Shown here in pieces: positions 27,821 to 37,166 of a stretch of 64,000 nt of DNA. This DNA is from Eggerthellales bacterium (GTDB lineage Bacteria > Actinomycetota > Coriobacteriia > Coriobacteriales > Eggerthellaceae), in NCBI GenBank assembly GCA_029006935.1, contig JAQXGX010000002.1:1-64000 (forward strand). Reading direction: 5' to 3'. The notes beneath the pieces are model-generated. The model was not told the DNA's origin. It worked only from the letters and a program-made list of their open reading frames with translations, and made no database searches. The first letter of the stretch is position 1; every line of letters begins with the position of its first letter. The translations under genes and the position numbers were made by a program.

Positions 27821-29029
27821 ATGGAGCGTGTTTCTTTGAGGCAGCTGATTGCCTCCGGCCCCGCCCGGGCTGCCAAGGTTTGTCTGGTTTCCGTGGGCCT
27901 GGTTGCCGCCCTTGCTCTGTCTGGCTGCGGTGCCGGATCCAGCGCGGCCACGGTCGGCGGCGCCAGCGTTTCCGAGTCCCAGGTCACCGAGTATATTCAG
28001 CAGCAGCGGGAAGCCTTGGGCCTTTCCAGCGACCAAGACTGGGCCAACTATCTTTCCTACTCTGGCGTTACGGCAGAAAGCCTGCGCAGCTCCATCGCCG
28101 CCTATTTTTCCCAGCAGCTCCTTCTTGATCAGCAGGTGAAGGAGGCCGGCTTCATCCTGACCGATGAAGACGTGCGGGAGGCTGTGAACCAGGACAAGCT
28201 CAAGTACGCCACCGGGGGAGAATGGGAGGCGTTTCTGAAGGCCCAGGGCATGACCGAGCAGGACTACGTCCAGAACAAGAAGTACCTGCTTGAGTGCCAG
28301 CTGGCGGCAGATGCCGGACTGGTGGACGTGGACTCCGTTTCCGAGTCTGGCCTGCTGCAGACCATGAGCTATTACAGCCTGTACTACCAGGGCATGCCCC
28401 GCACCTCCCAGATCCAGTTCAAGGCACAGGACGCCCAGCTGGCCCAGGAGGTTCTGAACAAGATCAACGAAGGCAGTCTGAGCTTCGAGCAGGCGGCGCG
28501 CACCTACTCCATTGCCCCTTCTGCTTCCCAGGGCGGTGACGAAGGCTGGATCGCCTTCAAGTACTACAGCGATGAATACCAGGCAGCCGTTTCGGGACTG
28601 GAAAAGGGCCAGGTCAGCGAGCTGGTGACCGATGCGGCCGGAATCCACATAGTCAAGGTCACCCAGACCTATGCTTCGCCCGATGAAGCGGCCACGGTAG
28701 CAGACTACCCCGAGCAGCTCTCCACTGCTGTGCAGAACTCCTTGTCTGACTCCGCTCTGACCGAAGCGGTGACGGCGTGGTTGGCCGAGCTTTCCCAGGA
28801 GCAGGTCACCATTACCAGCATGCCTTCCGGCCTGCCCTACGACGTTGATCCTACCGAGTTCGCCTCCACGGAAGACGATGGCGAAGGCGATGTTGCTGAG
28901 TCCAGCGAGCAGGCCTATGCCCGGGATGAGGACGGCAACGTGATTGCCGATGACGAAGAGCTGGACGGCGACGTTGAGATCGTAGAGGTTGAGGACGAAG
29001 GAGATGCAGGGGACGAAGAGGAGGCGTAA
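27821..29029 (+). CDS. PrsA/SurA-like peptidyl-prolyl isomerase lipoprotein with acidic C-terminal tail
   Basis: Lipobox LALSGC; parvulin-type 'ARTYSIAPSASQGGDEGWIAF...GLEKGQVSELVTDAAGIHIVKV'. Confidence 0.85.
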   Translation: MERVSLRQLIASGPARAAKVCLVSVGLVAALALSGCGAGSSAATVGGASVSESQVTEYIQQQREALGLSSDQDWANYLSYSGVTAESLRSSIAAYFSQQLLLDQQVKEAGFILTDEDVREAVNQDKLKYATGGEWEAFLKAQGMTEQDYVQNKKYLLECQLAADAGLVDVDSVSESGLLQTMSYYSLYYQGMPRTSQIQFKAQDAQLAQEVLNKINEGSLSFEQAARTYSIAPSASQGGDEGWIAFKYYSDEYQAAVSGLEKGQVSELVTDAAGIHIVKVTQTYASPDEAATVADYPEQLSTAVQNSLSDSALTEAVTAWLAELSQEQVTITSMPSGLPYDVDPTEFASTEDDGEGDVAESSEQAYARDEDGNVIADDEELDGDVEIVEVEDEGDAGDEEEA

Positions 29030-29071
29030 GGCCGAATCGGTCCGCAACTCCTTTCCGAAGAGACTGGAAGG

Positions 29072-29115
29072 TTAGTCGACTAAAGAAATCTATGCGTGCT
29101 TCATGTAGATTTCTT
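29072..29115. promoter_or_regulatory. 12-bp palindrome TTAGTCGACTAA (29072-29083) plus AAGAAATCTA-N13-TAGATTTCTT inverted repeat (29083-29115) upstream of htpG promoter
   Basis: Read directly; the second repeat overlaps the -35 (TTGACA 29114-29119). Confidence 0.6.
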
Positions 29116-29141
29116 GACACCTGAACTGAGCGGGATACAAT
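29114..29141 (+). promoter_or_regulatory. Sigma70-type promoter of htpG: TTGACA-N16-TACAAT
   Basis: Near-consensus -35/-10 immediately upstream of CIRCE. Confidence 0.85.
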
Positions 29142-29147
29142 CCATAG

Positions 29148-29174
29148 TTAGCACTCCCCATGTGTGAGTGCTAA
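29148..29174 (+). promoter_or_regulatory. CIRCE element (HrcA operator) TTAGCACTC-N9-GAGTGCTAA
   Basis: Exact consensus dyad. Confidence 0.97.
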
Positions 29175-29218
29175 CTATTTTTTTGGTCACAATAGCCTGA
29201 ACATAGAAAGAGGTCCCC

Positions 29219-31132
29219 ATGAACGAGTTCAAAACGGAAAGCAAGAAGCTCCTTGATCTTATGATCAACTCGATCTACACCAACAAGGAAATCTTCCTGC
29301 GCGAGCTCATCAGCAACGCATCCGACGCCATCGACAAGCTGCACTTCCGCAGCCTCACCGATGACAGCGTGGACATTAGCAAGGAAGACCTGCAGATCCG
29401 CCTTTCCTTTGACCGCGAGGCCCGCACCATCACCGTTTCCGACAACGGCATCGGCATGACCGAGGAAGACCTGCACAACAACCTGGGCACCATCGCCCAT
29501 TCCGACTCCCAGGCCTTCAAGTCCGAAAACGCCGAGCAGCAGGGTGAGGACGTGGACATCATCGGCCAGTTCGGCGTGGGCTTCTATTCTTCCTTCATGG
29601 TGGCCTCCCATGTGCGCGTGGTCTCCAAGGCCTTCGGCAGCGACCAGGCCTTTGCCTGGGACAGCGATGGCGTGGAGGGCTATACCGTGGAGCCTGCTGA
29701 GCGCGAAAGCTGCGGCACCGATGTGATCCTGACCCTGAAGCCTTCTCAGGACGAAGAAGACTACGAGGACTTCCTGACGGAGTATCGCCTGAAGGAGCTG
29801 GTCAAGCGCTACAGCAACTACGTGCGCTACCCCGTGACCATGGAGGTCACCCACTCCCGTCAGCTGGAGATCCCGGAGGACGCGGACGAAGACTACGTGC
29901 CCGAGTACGAAAACTATACCGAGGTCGAGACCCTGAACTCCATGGTGCCCATCTGGAAGCGGAAGAAGTCCGAGGTCACCGAAGAGGAGTACAACCAGTT
30001 CTACCAGTCTGACTTCCATGATCACGAAGATCCCCTGCGCACCATCAGCTTCCACGCCGAGGGCAGCCTGAACTACGACGCTCTGCTGTTCATTCCCTCC
30101 AAGGCTCCCTTCGACCTGTACACCCGTGACTTCAAGAAGGGCCTGGCCCTGTACAGCTCCAACGTCATGATCCAGGAGCGTTGCGAAGATCTGCTGCCTG
30201 ACTACTTCAACTTCGTCCGCGGTGTGGTCGACTCCCAGGACCTGCACCTGAACATCAGCCGCGAAACCCTGCAGCAGAACGCCCAGCTGCGTGCCATTGC
30301 CCGCCGCGTGGAAAAGAAGGTCAAGACCGAGCTGCAGAACATGCTGGAAACCGATCGCGAAACCTACGAGGCCTTCTTCGACGAGTTCGGAGAGATCCTG
30401 AAGTTCGGCGTGTACTCTTCCTTCGGCGAAGCCCGCGGCGTCCTGGAGGACCTGCTGCTGTTCTACTCTGCCAAGGAGCAGAAGCTGGTCACCTTGAAGG
30501 AGTACGTGAAGGCCAAGCCCGAAGAGCAGGAGAAGATCTACTTCGTGCCCGGCTCTTCCCGCGACCTGCTGGAAAAGCTGCCTGTGGTCAACAGCGTGCT
30601 CAACCGCGGCTTTGACGTGCTGCTGTGCACGGCCCGAGTTGACGAGTTTGCCCTGGGCATGCTGAACAGCTACGACGACGTGGAAATCCAGAACATCCAG
30701 TCCTCCGACTTCGACCTTTCCAGCGAAGAGCAGAAGAAGGACGCGGAAGCCGTTGCCGAGGACAACAAGGATCTGTTCGAAACCGTGAAGGAGACTCTGG
30801 GCGACAAGGTCGTGAAGGTAGTGGTCTCCACCCGCCTGACCACCGAGGCAGACACTCCCGCCTGCGTTACCGCCGACGGCCCCATGTCCTTTGGCATGGA
30901 GCGCATGATGTCCGAGCGCGACACCGAGGGCAGGTACAAGGTCGGCCGCATCCTGGAGCTTAACATCAAGTCCCCGGTCTTCGAGGCCATGAAGACCGCC
31001 ATGGACCTGGGCCAGAAGGACAAGGTGGGCGAGTACGCCAAGATCTTGTACGACCAGGCGCTGCTGATCGAGGGCCTGCCCATCGAAGACCCGGTTGCCT
31101 TTGCCCAGGCCGTTGCCAAGCTTATGGTCTAG
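29219..31132 (+). CDS. htpG: Molecular chaperone HtpG (Hsp90)
   Basis: 'ELISNASDAIDKLHFRSL', 'SDNGIGMTEEDLHNNLGTIAHS', 'IGQFGVGFYSSFMVA', 'LNISRETLQQN'. Confidence 0.97.
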   Translation: MNEFKTESKKLLDLMINSIYTNKEIFLRELISNASDAIDKLHFRSLTDDSVDISKEDLQIRLSFDREARTITVSDNGIGMTEEDLHNNLGTIAHSDSQAFKSENAEQQGEDVDIIGQFGVGFYSSFMVASHVRVVSKAFGSDQAFAWDSDGVEGYTVEPAERESCGTDVILTLKPSQDEEDYEDFLTEYRLKELVKRYSNYVRYPVTMEVTHSRQLEIPEDADEDYVPEYENYTEVETLNSMVPIWKRKKSEVTEEEYNQFYQSDFHDHEDPLRTISFHAEGSLNYDALLFIPSKAPFDLYTRDFKKGLALYSSNVMIQERCEDLLPDYFNFVRGVVDSQDLHLNISRETLQQNAQLRAIARRVEKKVKTELQNMLETDRETYEAFFDEFGEILKFGVYSSFGEARGVLEDLLLFYSAKEQKLVTLKEYVKAKPEEQEKIYFVPGSSRDLLEKLPVVNSVLNRGFDVLLCTARVDEFALGMLNSYDDVEIQNIQSSDFDLSSEEQKKDAEAVAEDNKDLFETVKETLGDKVVKVVVSTRLTTEADTPACVTADGPMSFGMERMMSERDTEGRYKVGRILELNIKSPVFEAMKTAMDLGQKDKVGEYAKILYDQALLIEGLPIEDPVAFAQAVAKLMV

Positions 31133-31203
31133 GGCGGGCATAAGCCCTATACTGGATGCAGTAGCCAAGCAATGCGCCCACGGCGCTGAAAGGATGGTTG
31201 AAC

Positions 31204-31635
31204 ATGCTCATCAACAACATCTTGGTTCCCTACGATGGTTCCGATTGCGCCAAGCACGCACTTGAGCTGGCCTGCGACATTGCCCTCCCCAATCCGGACT
31301 CTCGCATCGAGGTGGTCACCGTGGTCCCGGCTCCTCATCTGAGCGAAAAGGCCACGGAGGAGTTCGCCGAGGTGCTGGATCTGATGGACCAGCACGGCAA
31401 GGAGATCCTGGAAACGGCCTTCGACTGCATCGACCCCGACCTGAACGACCGCGTGGAGACCTTCATCCTGAAGGGTCCCAAGCCGGGCAACGAGATCGTG
31501 AAGCTTGCCAACGAAAAGTCCTACGACCTGATCGTTATCGGCAGCCGTGGCCTGAGCGGTATGAAGGAGTACCTGGGCAGCGTCAGCCACAAGGTCCTGA
31601 ACGGCGTCAGCGTTCCGGTCATGATCGCCCGCTAG
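31204..31635 (+). CDS. Universal stress protein (UspA family)
   Basis: 'NNILVPYDGSDCAKHALELA', 'YDLIVIGSRGLSGMKEYLGSVSHKVLNGVSVPVMIAR'. Confidence 0.92.
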   Translation: MLINNILVPYDGSDCAKHALELACDIALPNPDSRIEVVTVVPAPHLSEKATEEFAEVLDLMDQHGKEILETAFDCIDPDLNDRVETFILKGPKPGNEIVKLANEKSYDLIVIGSRGLSGMKEYLGSVSHKVLNGVSVPVMIAR

Positions 31636-31714
31636 GATTCCAGCTGGCTTCCATAGAGCACGAACATGGGGCGGCGCCTTCGGGCGCTGCCCTTCTGCGT
31701 AGAAAGGTCTGCAG

Positions 31715-32620
31715 ATGCGCACCCGCAACAACGCCCTGGTCCTGTTCAGCAAGGTTCCCGTTCCCGGTCTGGTGAAGACCCGGCTGACGGTGCTGAAGGA
31801 CGGAGCCTTCGACCCGGAAACCGCCTCCCATCTGTACCGCTGCATGCTCTTCGACGTGGTGGAGTGCATCTGCGCCGCCATGGCCGACCTTGAGCAGCAG
31901 GCCCAGGAGGCAGTGCAAGCTGCTCAGGCTGCGGGGAAGGAGCCGGTGCTGGACCAATACGAGCTGGTGATCTCCACCACGCCTGCCAGTAACGTTGCGG
32001 TTATGGAGGACCTGTTCGCCCAGGCGGGGGAGTGGCCCCGGCCCATTACCGTGATCTATGACGAGGGCGAAAGCTTTGACGCGCACTACAACTGCTCCTT
32101 CCAGAAGACCTGGGAGCGGGGAGCCGATTGCATCCTTTCCATGGGCGCGGACATGCCGGCCTTGACCAAGGCAGACGTGATCGCCGGCTTTTCCGCCCTG
32201 CATAAGCTGGAGCAGTTCCCCCAGGGCGGCATTGTGCTTGCCCCCGACCAGGAGATGGGCGTTTCCGTGGTGGGGTGGACCCGGGCAACGGATTTCAGCC
32301 ACGACGGCGTGTACTACAACCGCCAGGGCCTGACCGTGCTTCCCGCCTACGTTGCCAAGGCCCGCCAGCTGGGCCTGCCGGCGCTGTACCTGCCGCCCAT
32401 CCCGGACGTGGACACCATGCAGGACCTGATGCACAACATCACCGTGGTGGAGGCGCTGAACTACTGTGCCGAAAGCGGGGACGACGTATGTCCTCCGTGG
32501 CGCACCTACCAGCTGCTGAAGGACCTGGGCATTGACCAGGTGGCGGTGGCGCCCAACGACCTTCACGACCCACGCACGGGCATCGACGGCTGCGAACCGG
32601 AGGATGAGCCCGCCGAATAA
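31715..32620 (+). CDS. DUF2064 / TIGR04282-type glycosyltransferase-like protein
   Basis: 'NALVLFSKVPVPGLVKTRLT', 'LSMGADMPALTKADVIAGFSAL', 'GGIVLAPDQEMGVSVVGWT'. Confidence 0.78.
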   Translation: MRTRNNALVLFSKVPVPGLVKTRLTVLKDGAFDPETASHLYRCMLFDVVECICAAMADLEQQAQEAVQAAQAAGKEPVLDQYELVISTTPASNVAVMEDLFAQAGEWPRPITVIYDEGESFDAHYNCSFQKTWERGADCILSMGADMPALTKADVIAGFSALHKLEQFPQGGIVLAPDQEMGVSVVGWTRATDFSHDGVYYNRQGLTVLPAYVAKARQLGLPALYLPPIPDVDTMQDLMHNITVVEALNYCAESGDDVCPPWRTYQLLKDLGIDQVAVAPNDLHDPRTGIDGCEPEDEPAE

Positions 32621-32646
32621 GCCCAAGATGGCGGAGGGGAAGCGAT

Positions 32647-32667
32647 AATCCAACACATTGTTGGATT
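32647..32667. promoter_or_regulatory. Perfect dyad AATCCAACA-CAT-TGTTGGATT upstream of activase gene; ATAATCCAAC recurs at 32699-32708
   Basis: Read directly. Confidence 0.65.
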
Positions 32668-32738
32668 TGGATATGGCATCGAAATTCAGCCTAGGGCATA
32701 ATCCAACGTGAGAATGGGGCAAAGGTTGGAGGGAACCT

Positions 32739-35700
32739 ATGGGCTCTGCTGCGGGGATTATCCTGGTCGGAATCGATGTGGGATCCACCACCGTCAAGGT
32801 GGTTGCGGTTGATGCGGCAAGTCTTGACGTGCTCCACTCGGTGTACGTGCGCCACCATGCCTGTCAGGCGGAAACGGTGCGTAGGCTGCTCGCGGATCTG
32901 CAGGATCGCTTCCCGGGCGCTTCCATGCGGGCGGCAGTATGTGGATCCGGCGGCATGGTACTTTCCCAGGCCTTTGGCCTTCCCTACGTGCAGGAAGTGG
33001 TAGCCAACGCCATTGCCGTGCAGCGGTTCTATCCCAAGGCCCGTACCGCCATCGAGCTGGGCGGGCAGGATGCCAAGATGATCTTCTTCGCCCCAGATCC
33101 GATTTCTGGCAAGCTTTCCGTTTCGGACATGCGCATGAACGGAAGCTGCGCGGGCGGTACTGGCGCGTTCATCGATGAGATCGCCACCTTGCTGACCATT
33201 CCCGTGGAAGAGTTCGACCAAGCTGCGGAGCGGGGGACCACCGTCTACGATATTTCCGGCCGCTGCGGCGTGTATGCCAAGACCGATATCCAGCCGCTGC
33301 TGAACCAGGGCGTTTCCAAGCCCAACCTAGCTCTTTCCAGCTTCCATGCCATTGCCAAGCAGACCATCGGTGGCCTGGCCCAGGGCCTGGAGATCGAGCC
33401 TCCGGTGATCTTCGAAGGGGGTCCCCTGACCTTCAACCCCACCTTGGTGAGGGTGTTCGCCCAGCGTCTTGAGCTGGAGCCCCACCAGGTGATCGTTCCC
33501 AAGCACCCGGAGACCATCATCGCCTGCGGTGCGGCGCTGGCCCTGCAGGACCTGTTCGCGGACCAGGACGCGCTGCTGGACTTTGCCCATATCGACCACG
33601 CTATTGCCGCCCATCTGGATCGGGACGTCCACGCCCACCCGGACGTGCCTCCCTTCTTCAGCTCCCCTCAGGAGCGGGCCGCCTTCGAGCAGCGCCATGC
33701 CATGCCGGACCAGTGTCCCAGGGACCTGCGGGAAGGCAAGGTGGTCCGGGCGTACCTGGGCATTGATTCCGGCAGCACCACCACCAAGTTTGTGCTGGTG
33801 GACGAAGAGGACAACCTGGTGGACTCCTTCTACGCTTCCAACCAGGGCGAGCCCCTGGACATTGCCGTGGCGGCCCTGAAGCAGATGCGCCAGCGCTACG
33901 CGGACGCAGGCACCGAGCTGCAGATCCTGGGCGTGGGAACCACCGGCTACGGAGAGCTGCTGTTCAACGAAGCCTTCCAGGCGGACTACCACGTGGTGGA
34001 GACCGTGGCCCACACCTTTGCGGCCCAGCTGTACGAGCCGGAGGTTTCCTTCATCCTGGATATTGGCGGCCAGGACATGAAGGCCATGTGGATCGATCAC
34101 GGCGTGATCGTGAACATTCTGGTGAACGAAGCCTGCTCCAGCGGCTGCGGGTCGTTCCTGGAAAACTTTGCCTCCACCCTGGGCATTCCCGTGGGCCAGA
34201 TCGCGGAAAGCGCCTTTTCCTCCAAGAGCCCGGCGGTGCTGGGCAGCCGCTGCACCGTGTTCATGAACAGCAGCATCGTGACCGAGCAGAAGAACGGCAA
34301 GGTTCCGGCAGATATTATGGCGGGCCTGTGCCGATCCATCATCGAAAACGTGTTTACCAAGGTCATCCGCCTTTCCAATATGGACGAGCTGGGCCAGCAC
34401 ATCGTGGTCCAGGGCGGCACCTTCCGTAACAACGCGGTGCTGCGGGCCTTCGAGCAGTATGCGGGCCGTGAGGTTACCCGGGCGCCGTATCCGGGCCTGA
34501 TGGGAGCTATTGGCGTGGCGGTGCTGACCCGCCATCACATGGAGGGGACGGGCTTTTTCGGCGAATCCGACCACGGCGTGGGCTCGGGGAGGAAGGGTGC
34601 TTCCCGCTTCATAGGGCTGGACGCGCTGGAGGACTTTTCCTACAGGCAGGAATCGGGGCTGGTATGCCGCTTCTGCGCCAACCACTGCAACCGCACCTGC
34701 GTGACCTTTGCCCGGGGCAACACTTTTGTTATTGGGAACCGCTGCTCCAAGGGCGAGGTGCTGGGGGATCCCAAGGACGGCGCGGTGCGGGCGGCGCTGC
34801 GCGCCGTGGAGAAGCGCGAAATGGTGCCCAACCTGTTCCAGGAACGGGAGGATCTGCTGTTCCGCACCTGGCCCCATGAGCAGGTGTGTCCGCAAAACGG
34901 CCAGGTGGTGGGTCTGCCCCGCGCGCTGATGCTGTGGGAAACGGCGCCGTTCTGGACCACGTTCTGGAGCGCCCTGGGATACACGGTTCGCCTGAGCCGC
35001 CTGAGCACCCGCAGCATGTACGAGGAAGGGCTTTCGGCGGTTTCCTCCGACACGGTGTGCTTCCCGGCCAAGCTGGTGCACGGGCACATCCGTGACCTGC
35101 ACAAACGCAAGGTTGACTTCATCTTCATGCCCACCATCACCGCGGTGGAGTCGGAAAACACCGAGCCCACCAGCCAGTCTGTGTGCGCGGTGGTGAAGGG
35201 CTACCCCATGGTGCTGCGCAACTCGGACAACCCGGAGCGGCGCTGGGGCACCCCCTATCACAACCCGCTGTTCCACTGGTATTCCAGCAAGGACCGGGAA
35301 AAGCAGCTGTGCCACTGGATGAGCAGCACCTTCGGTGTTTCGCCCGAGCATACCCGGGCCGCCATAGCCCAGGCGGATGCTGCCCAGGTGGCCTTTTCCG
35401 CTGCGTTGGCGGAGCGGGGCCGGCAGGTGCTGGGCCAGGTCCAGGAGGCGGGGGGCTACGCGGTGGTGCTGGCAAGCCGCCCGTACCAGAACGACGCCCT
35501 GGTCAACCACGACCTGCCCAAGCTCTTCGTTGAGCAGGGCATTCCCGTGCTCACGGCGGATTCGGTGCCGGGGGTGAACCAGGTCGACCTGAGCTGCAGC
35601 CTGATCGACATTGCCAACAACTTCCACGCCCGCATGCTTTCCAGCGCTATCATCGCCGCGGAAAGCCCCTGCTTGGAGTACGTGCAGCTGGTGAGCTTTG

Positions 35701-37148
35701 GCTGCGGCCATGACGCGTATCTTTCGGACGAAATCGTGCGCATGATGCACCAGATTTCCGGGAAGGCGCCGCTGGTGCTGAAGGTGGACGAGTCGGACAT
35801 TCAGGGGCCCCTGCGCATTCGTGTGCGCTCCTTCGTGGAAACGGTGGCCATGCGCCGAAGCCGCGGCCTTGATCCGGCCCTGCATGCCCTGGAGGATCCG
35901 TATCACTCCAAGTTCACCAAGGACATGGCGTCGGAAAAGCTGGTGCTGGTGCCCAACACCTCCCATGCTTTCAGCATGCTCATGGCGGCGGCCTTTGCCA
36001 AGCAGGGGCTGCGGACCGAGTCGCTGGAAATTGGCCGGGACGAGGCCATTCGCCTGGGAAAGAAGTACGTGCACAACGACATCTGCTTCCCCTGCCAAAT
36101 CGTGGTGGGCGAAGCCCTGGCCGCCCTTTCCAGCGGACGCTACGACCTGGACAACGTGGCGGTGGCCATGGGCAAGTATATTGGCGACTGCAGGCTTACC
36201 CACTACACCGCCCTGCTGCGCAAGGCCATGGACGCGGCGGGATTCGAGCAGGTGCCCATCATCACCAATGACGAAACTGACTACCACAACGTGCATCCGG
36301 GCTTTCGCATGAGCACGCTTTCGGCCATGCGCATTGCCTTCGGCCTTCCCATGATTGACGCCCTGGAGGAGCTGCTGCGCAAGATGCGTCCCTACGAGCT
36401 GGAGCCGGGGTCGGCGAACGCCGCCTTCGACCAGGCGCTGCAGCTGACCATGGACGGGCTGCGCCAGGGGGGCATAAGCGGCATGAAGCGGGGCTTTGAG
36501 CAGGGCATCCAGATCATGAAGCAGGTGCGTTACGACCGCTCCAACCCGCGGCCTACGGTGCTGATCGTGGGGGAGTACCTGCTGAACTTCCACCCTGGGG
36601 CCAACCATGACATTGAGGAGTACCTGGAGCGCAACGGGCTGGAGATCATAGAGGCGCGCATGACCGACGTGATCCGCAAGACATACTTCTACCGGGATGC
36701 GCAGAACCGGGAGTACAAGGTGGATCGGCCGATGTCGGAGAAGATGCGGCTGCGGATCGAGAACGGCTTCTTCGACAAGGCTCATGACCTGTGCGACAAG
36801 ATAGCCAGCGCTCACCCCCTGTACACGCCGGCAGCGCGTATGCAGGACCTGGTGAAGGCAAGCGATCCGATCATCCATCACACCTTCGATGCGGGGGAGG
36901 GTGTGCTGATCCCGGCCGAGATCCTGCATCACGCGGCAAACGGATGCAGGGCCTTTGTTATCCTGCAGCCCTTCGGCTGCCTGCCCAATCACGTGGTGGG
37001 GCGCGGCATTGCCAAGCGGCTGAAGGAGCTGTACCCGGATGCCCAGATCCTACCGCTGGACTACGACCCGGACGTGAGCTTTGCCAATATCGAGAACCGC
37101 CTGCAGATGCTGATCATGACCGCTCGTGCCCGTGCGACTGTGGAGTGA
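32739..37148 (+). CDS. Acyl-CoA dehydratase activase fusion (two BadF/BcrA-type ATPase domains + DUF2229 + dehydratase D-component-like region, 1469 aa)
   Basis: 'LVGIDVGSTTVKVVAVD' and 'YLGIDSGSTTTKFVLVDEE'; 'NGSCAGGTGAFIDEIA', 'NEACSSGCGSFLENFA'; 'GLPRALMLWETAPFWTTFWSALGYTV'. Confidence 0.93.
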   Translation: MGSAAGIILVGIDVGSTTVKVVAVDAASLDVLHSVYVRHHACQAETVRRLLADLQDRFPGASMRAAVCGSGGMVLSQAFGLPYVQEVVANAIAVQRFYPKARTAIELGGQDAKMIFFAPDPISGKLSVSDMRMNGSCAGGTGAFIDEIATLLTIPVEEFDQAAERGTTVYDISGRCGVYAKTDIQPLLNQGVSKPNLALSSFHAIAKQTIGGLAQGLEIEPPVIFEGGPLTFNPTLVRVFAQRLELEPHQVIVPKHPETIIACGAALALQDLFADQDALLDFAHIDHAIAAHLDRDVHAHPDVPPFFSSPQERAAFEQRHAMPDQCPRDLREGKVVRAYLGIDSGSTTTKFVLVDEEDNLVDSFYASNQGEPLDIAVAALKQMRQRYADAGTELQILGVGTTGYGELLFNEAFQADYHVVETVAHTFAAQLYEPEVSFILDIGGQDMKAMWIDHGVIVNILVNEACSSGCGSFLENFASTLGIPVGQIAESAFSSKSPAVLGSRCTVFMNSSIVTEQKNGKVPADIMAGLCRSIIENVFTKVIRLSNMDELGQHIVVQGGTFRNNAVLRAFEQYAGREVTRAPYPGLMGAIGVAVLTRHHMEGTGFFGESDHGVGSGRKGASRFIGLDALEDFSYRQESGLVCRFCANHCNRTCVTFARGNTFVIGNRCSKGEVLGDPKDGAVRAALRAVEKREMVPNLFQEREDLLFRTWPHEQVCPQNGQVVGLPRALMLWETAPFWTTFWSALGYTVRLSRLSTRSMYEEGLSAVSSDTVCFPAKLVHGHIRDLHKRKVDFIFMPTITAVESENTEPTSQSVCAVVKGYPMVLRNSDNPERRWGTPYHNPLFHWYSSKDREKQLCHWMSSTFGVSPEHTRAAIAQADAAQVAFSAALAERGRQVLGQVQEAGGYAVVLASRPYQNDALVNHDLPKLFVEQGIPVLTADSVPGVNQVDLSCSLIDIANNFHARMLSSAIIAAESPCLEYVQLVSFGCGHDAYLSDEIVRMMHQISGKAPLVLKVDESDIQGPLRIRVRSFVETVAMRRSRGLDPALHALEDPYHSKFTKDMASEKLVLVPNTSHAFSMLMAAAFAKQGLRTESLEIGRDEAIRLGKKYVHNDICFPCQIVVGEALAALSSGRYDLDNVAVAMGKYIGDCRLTHYTALLRKAMDAAGFEQVPIITNDETDYHNVHPGFRMSTLSAMRIAFGLPMIDALEELLRKMRPYELEPGSANAAFDQALQLTMDGLRQGGISGMKRGFEQGIQIMKQVRYDRSNPRPTVLIVGEYLLNFHPGANHDIEEYLERNGLEIIEARMTDVIRKTYFYRDAQNREYKVDRPMSEKMRLRIENGFFDKAHDLCDKIASAHPLYTPAARMQDLVKASDPIIHHTFDAGEGVLIPAEILHHAANGCRAFVILQPFGCLPNHVVGRGIAKRLKELYPDAQILPLDYDPDVSFANIENRLQMLIMTARARATVE

Positions 37149-37166
37149 GCTGGGGCTTGGGTTCAG

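Noticed and set aside
27236-29047. 603-aa minus-strand ORF across tRNA-Leu
   Set aside because: Antisense to the PrsA-like gene and runs through the tRNA; shadow ORF.
31668-31692. Hairpin GGGCGGCGCC-TTCG-GCGCTGCCC after the first uspA
   Set aside because: Possible terminator but imperfect pairing and no T-tract; not called as a feature.
33327-36992. 1221-aa minus-strand ORF
   Set aside because: Antisense to the activase gene, whose product has unmistakable domain motifs; shadow ORF.
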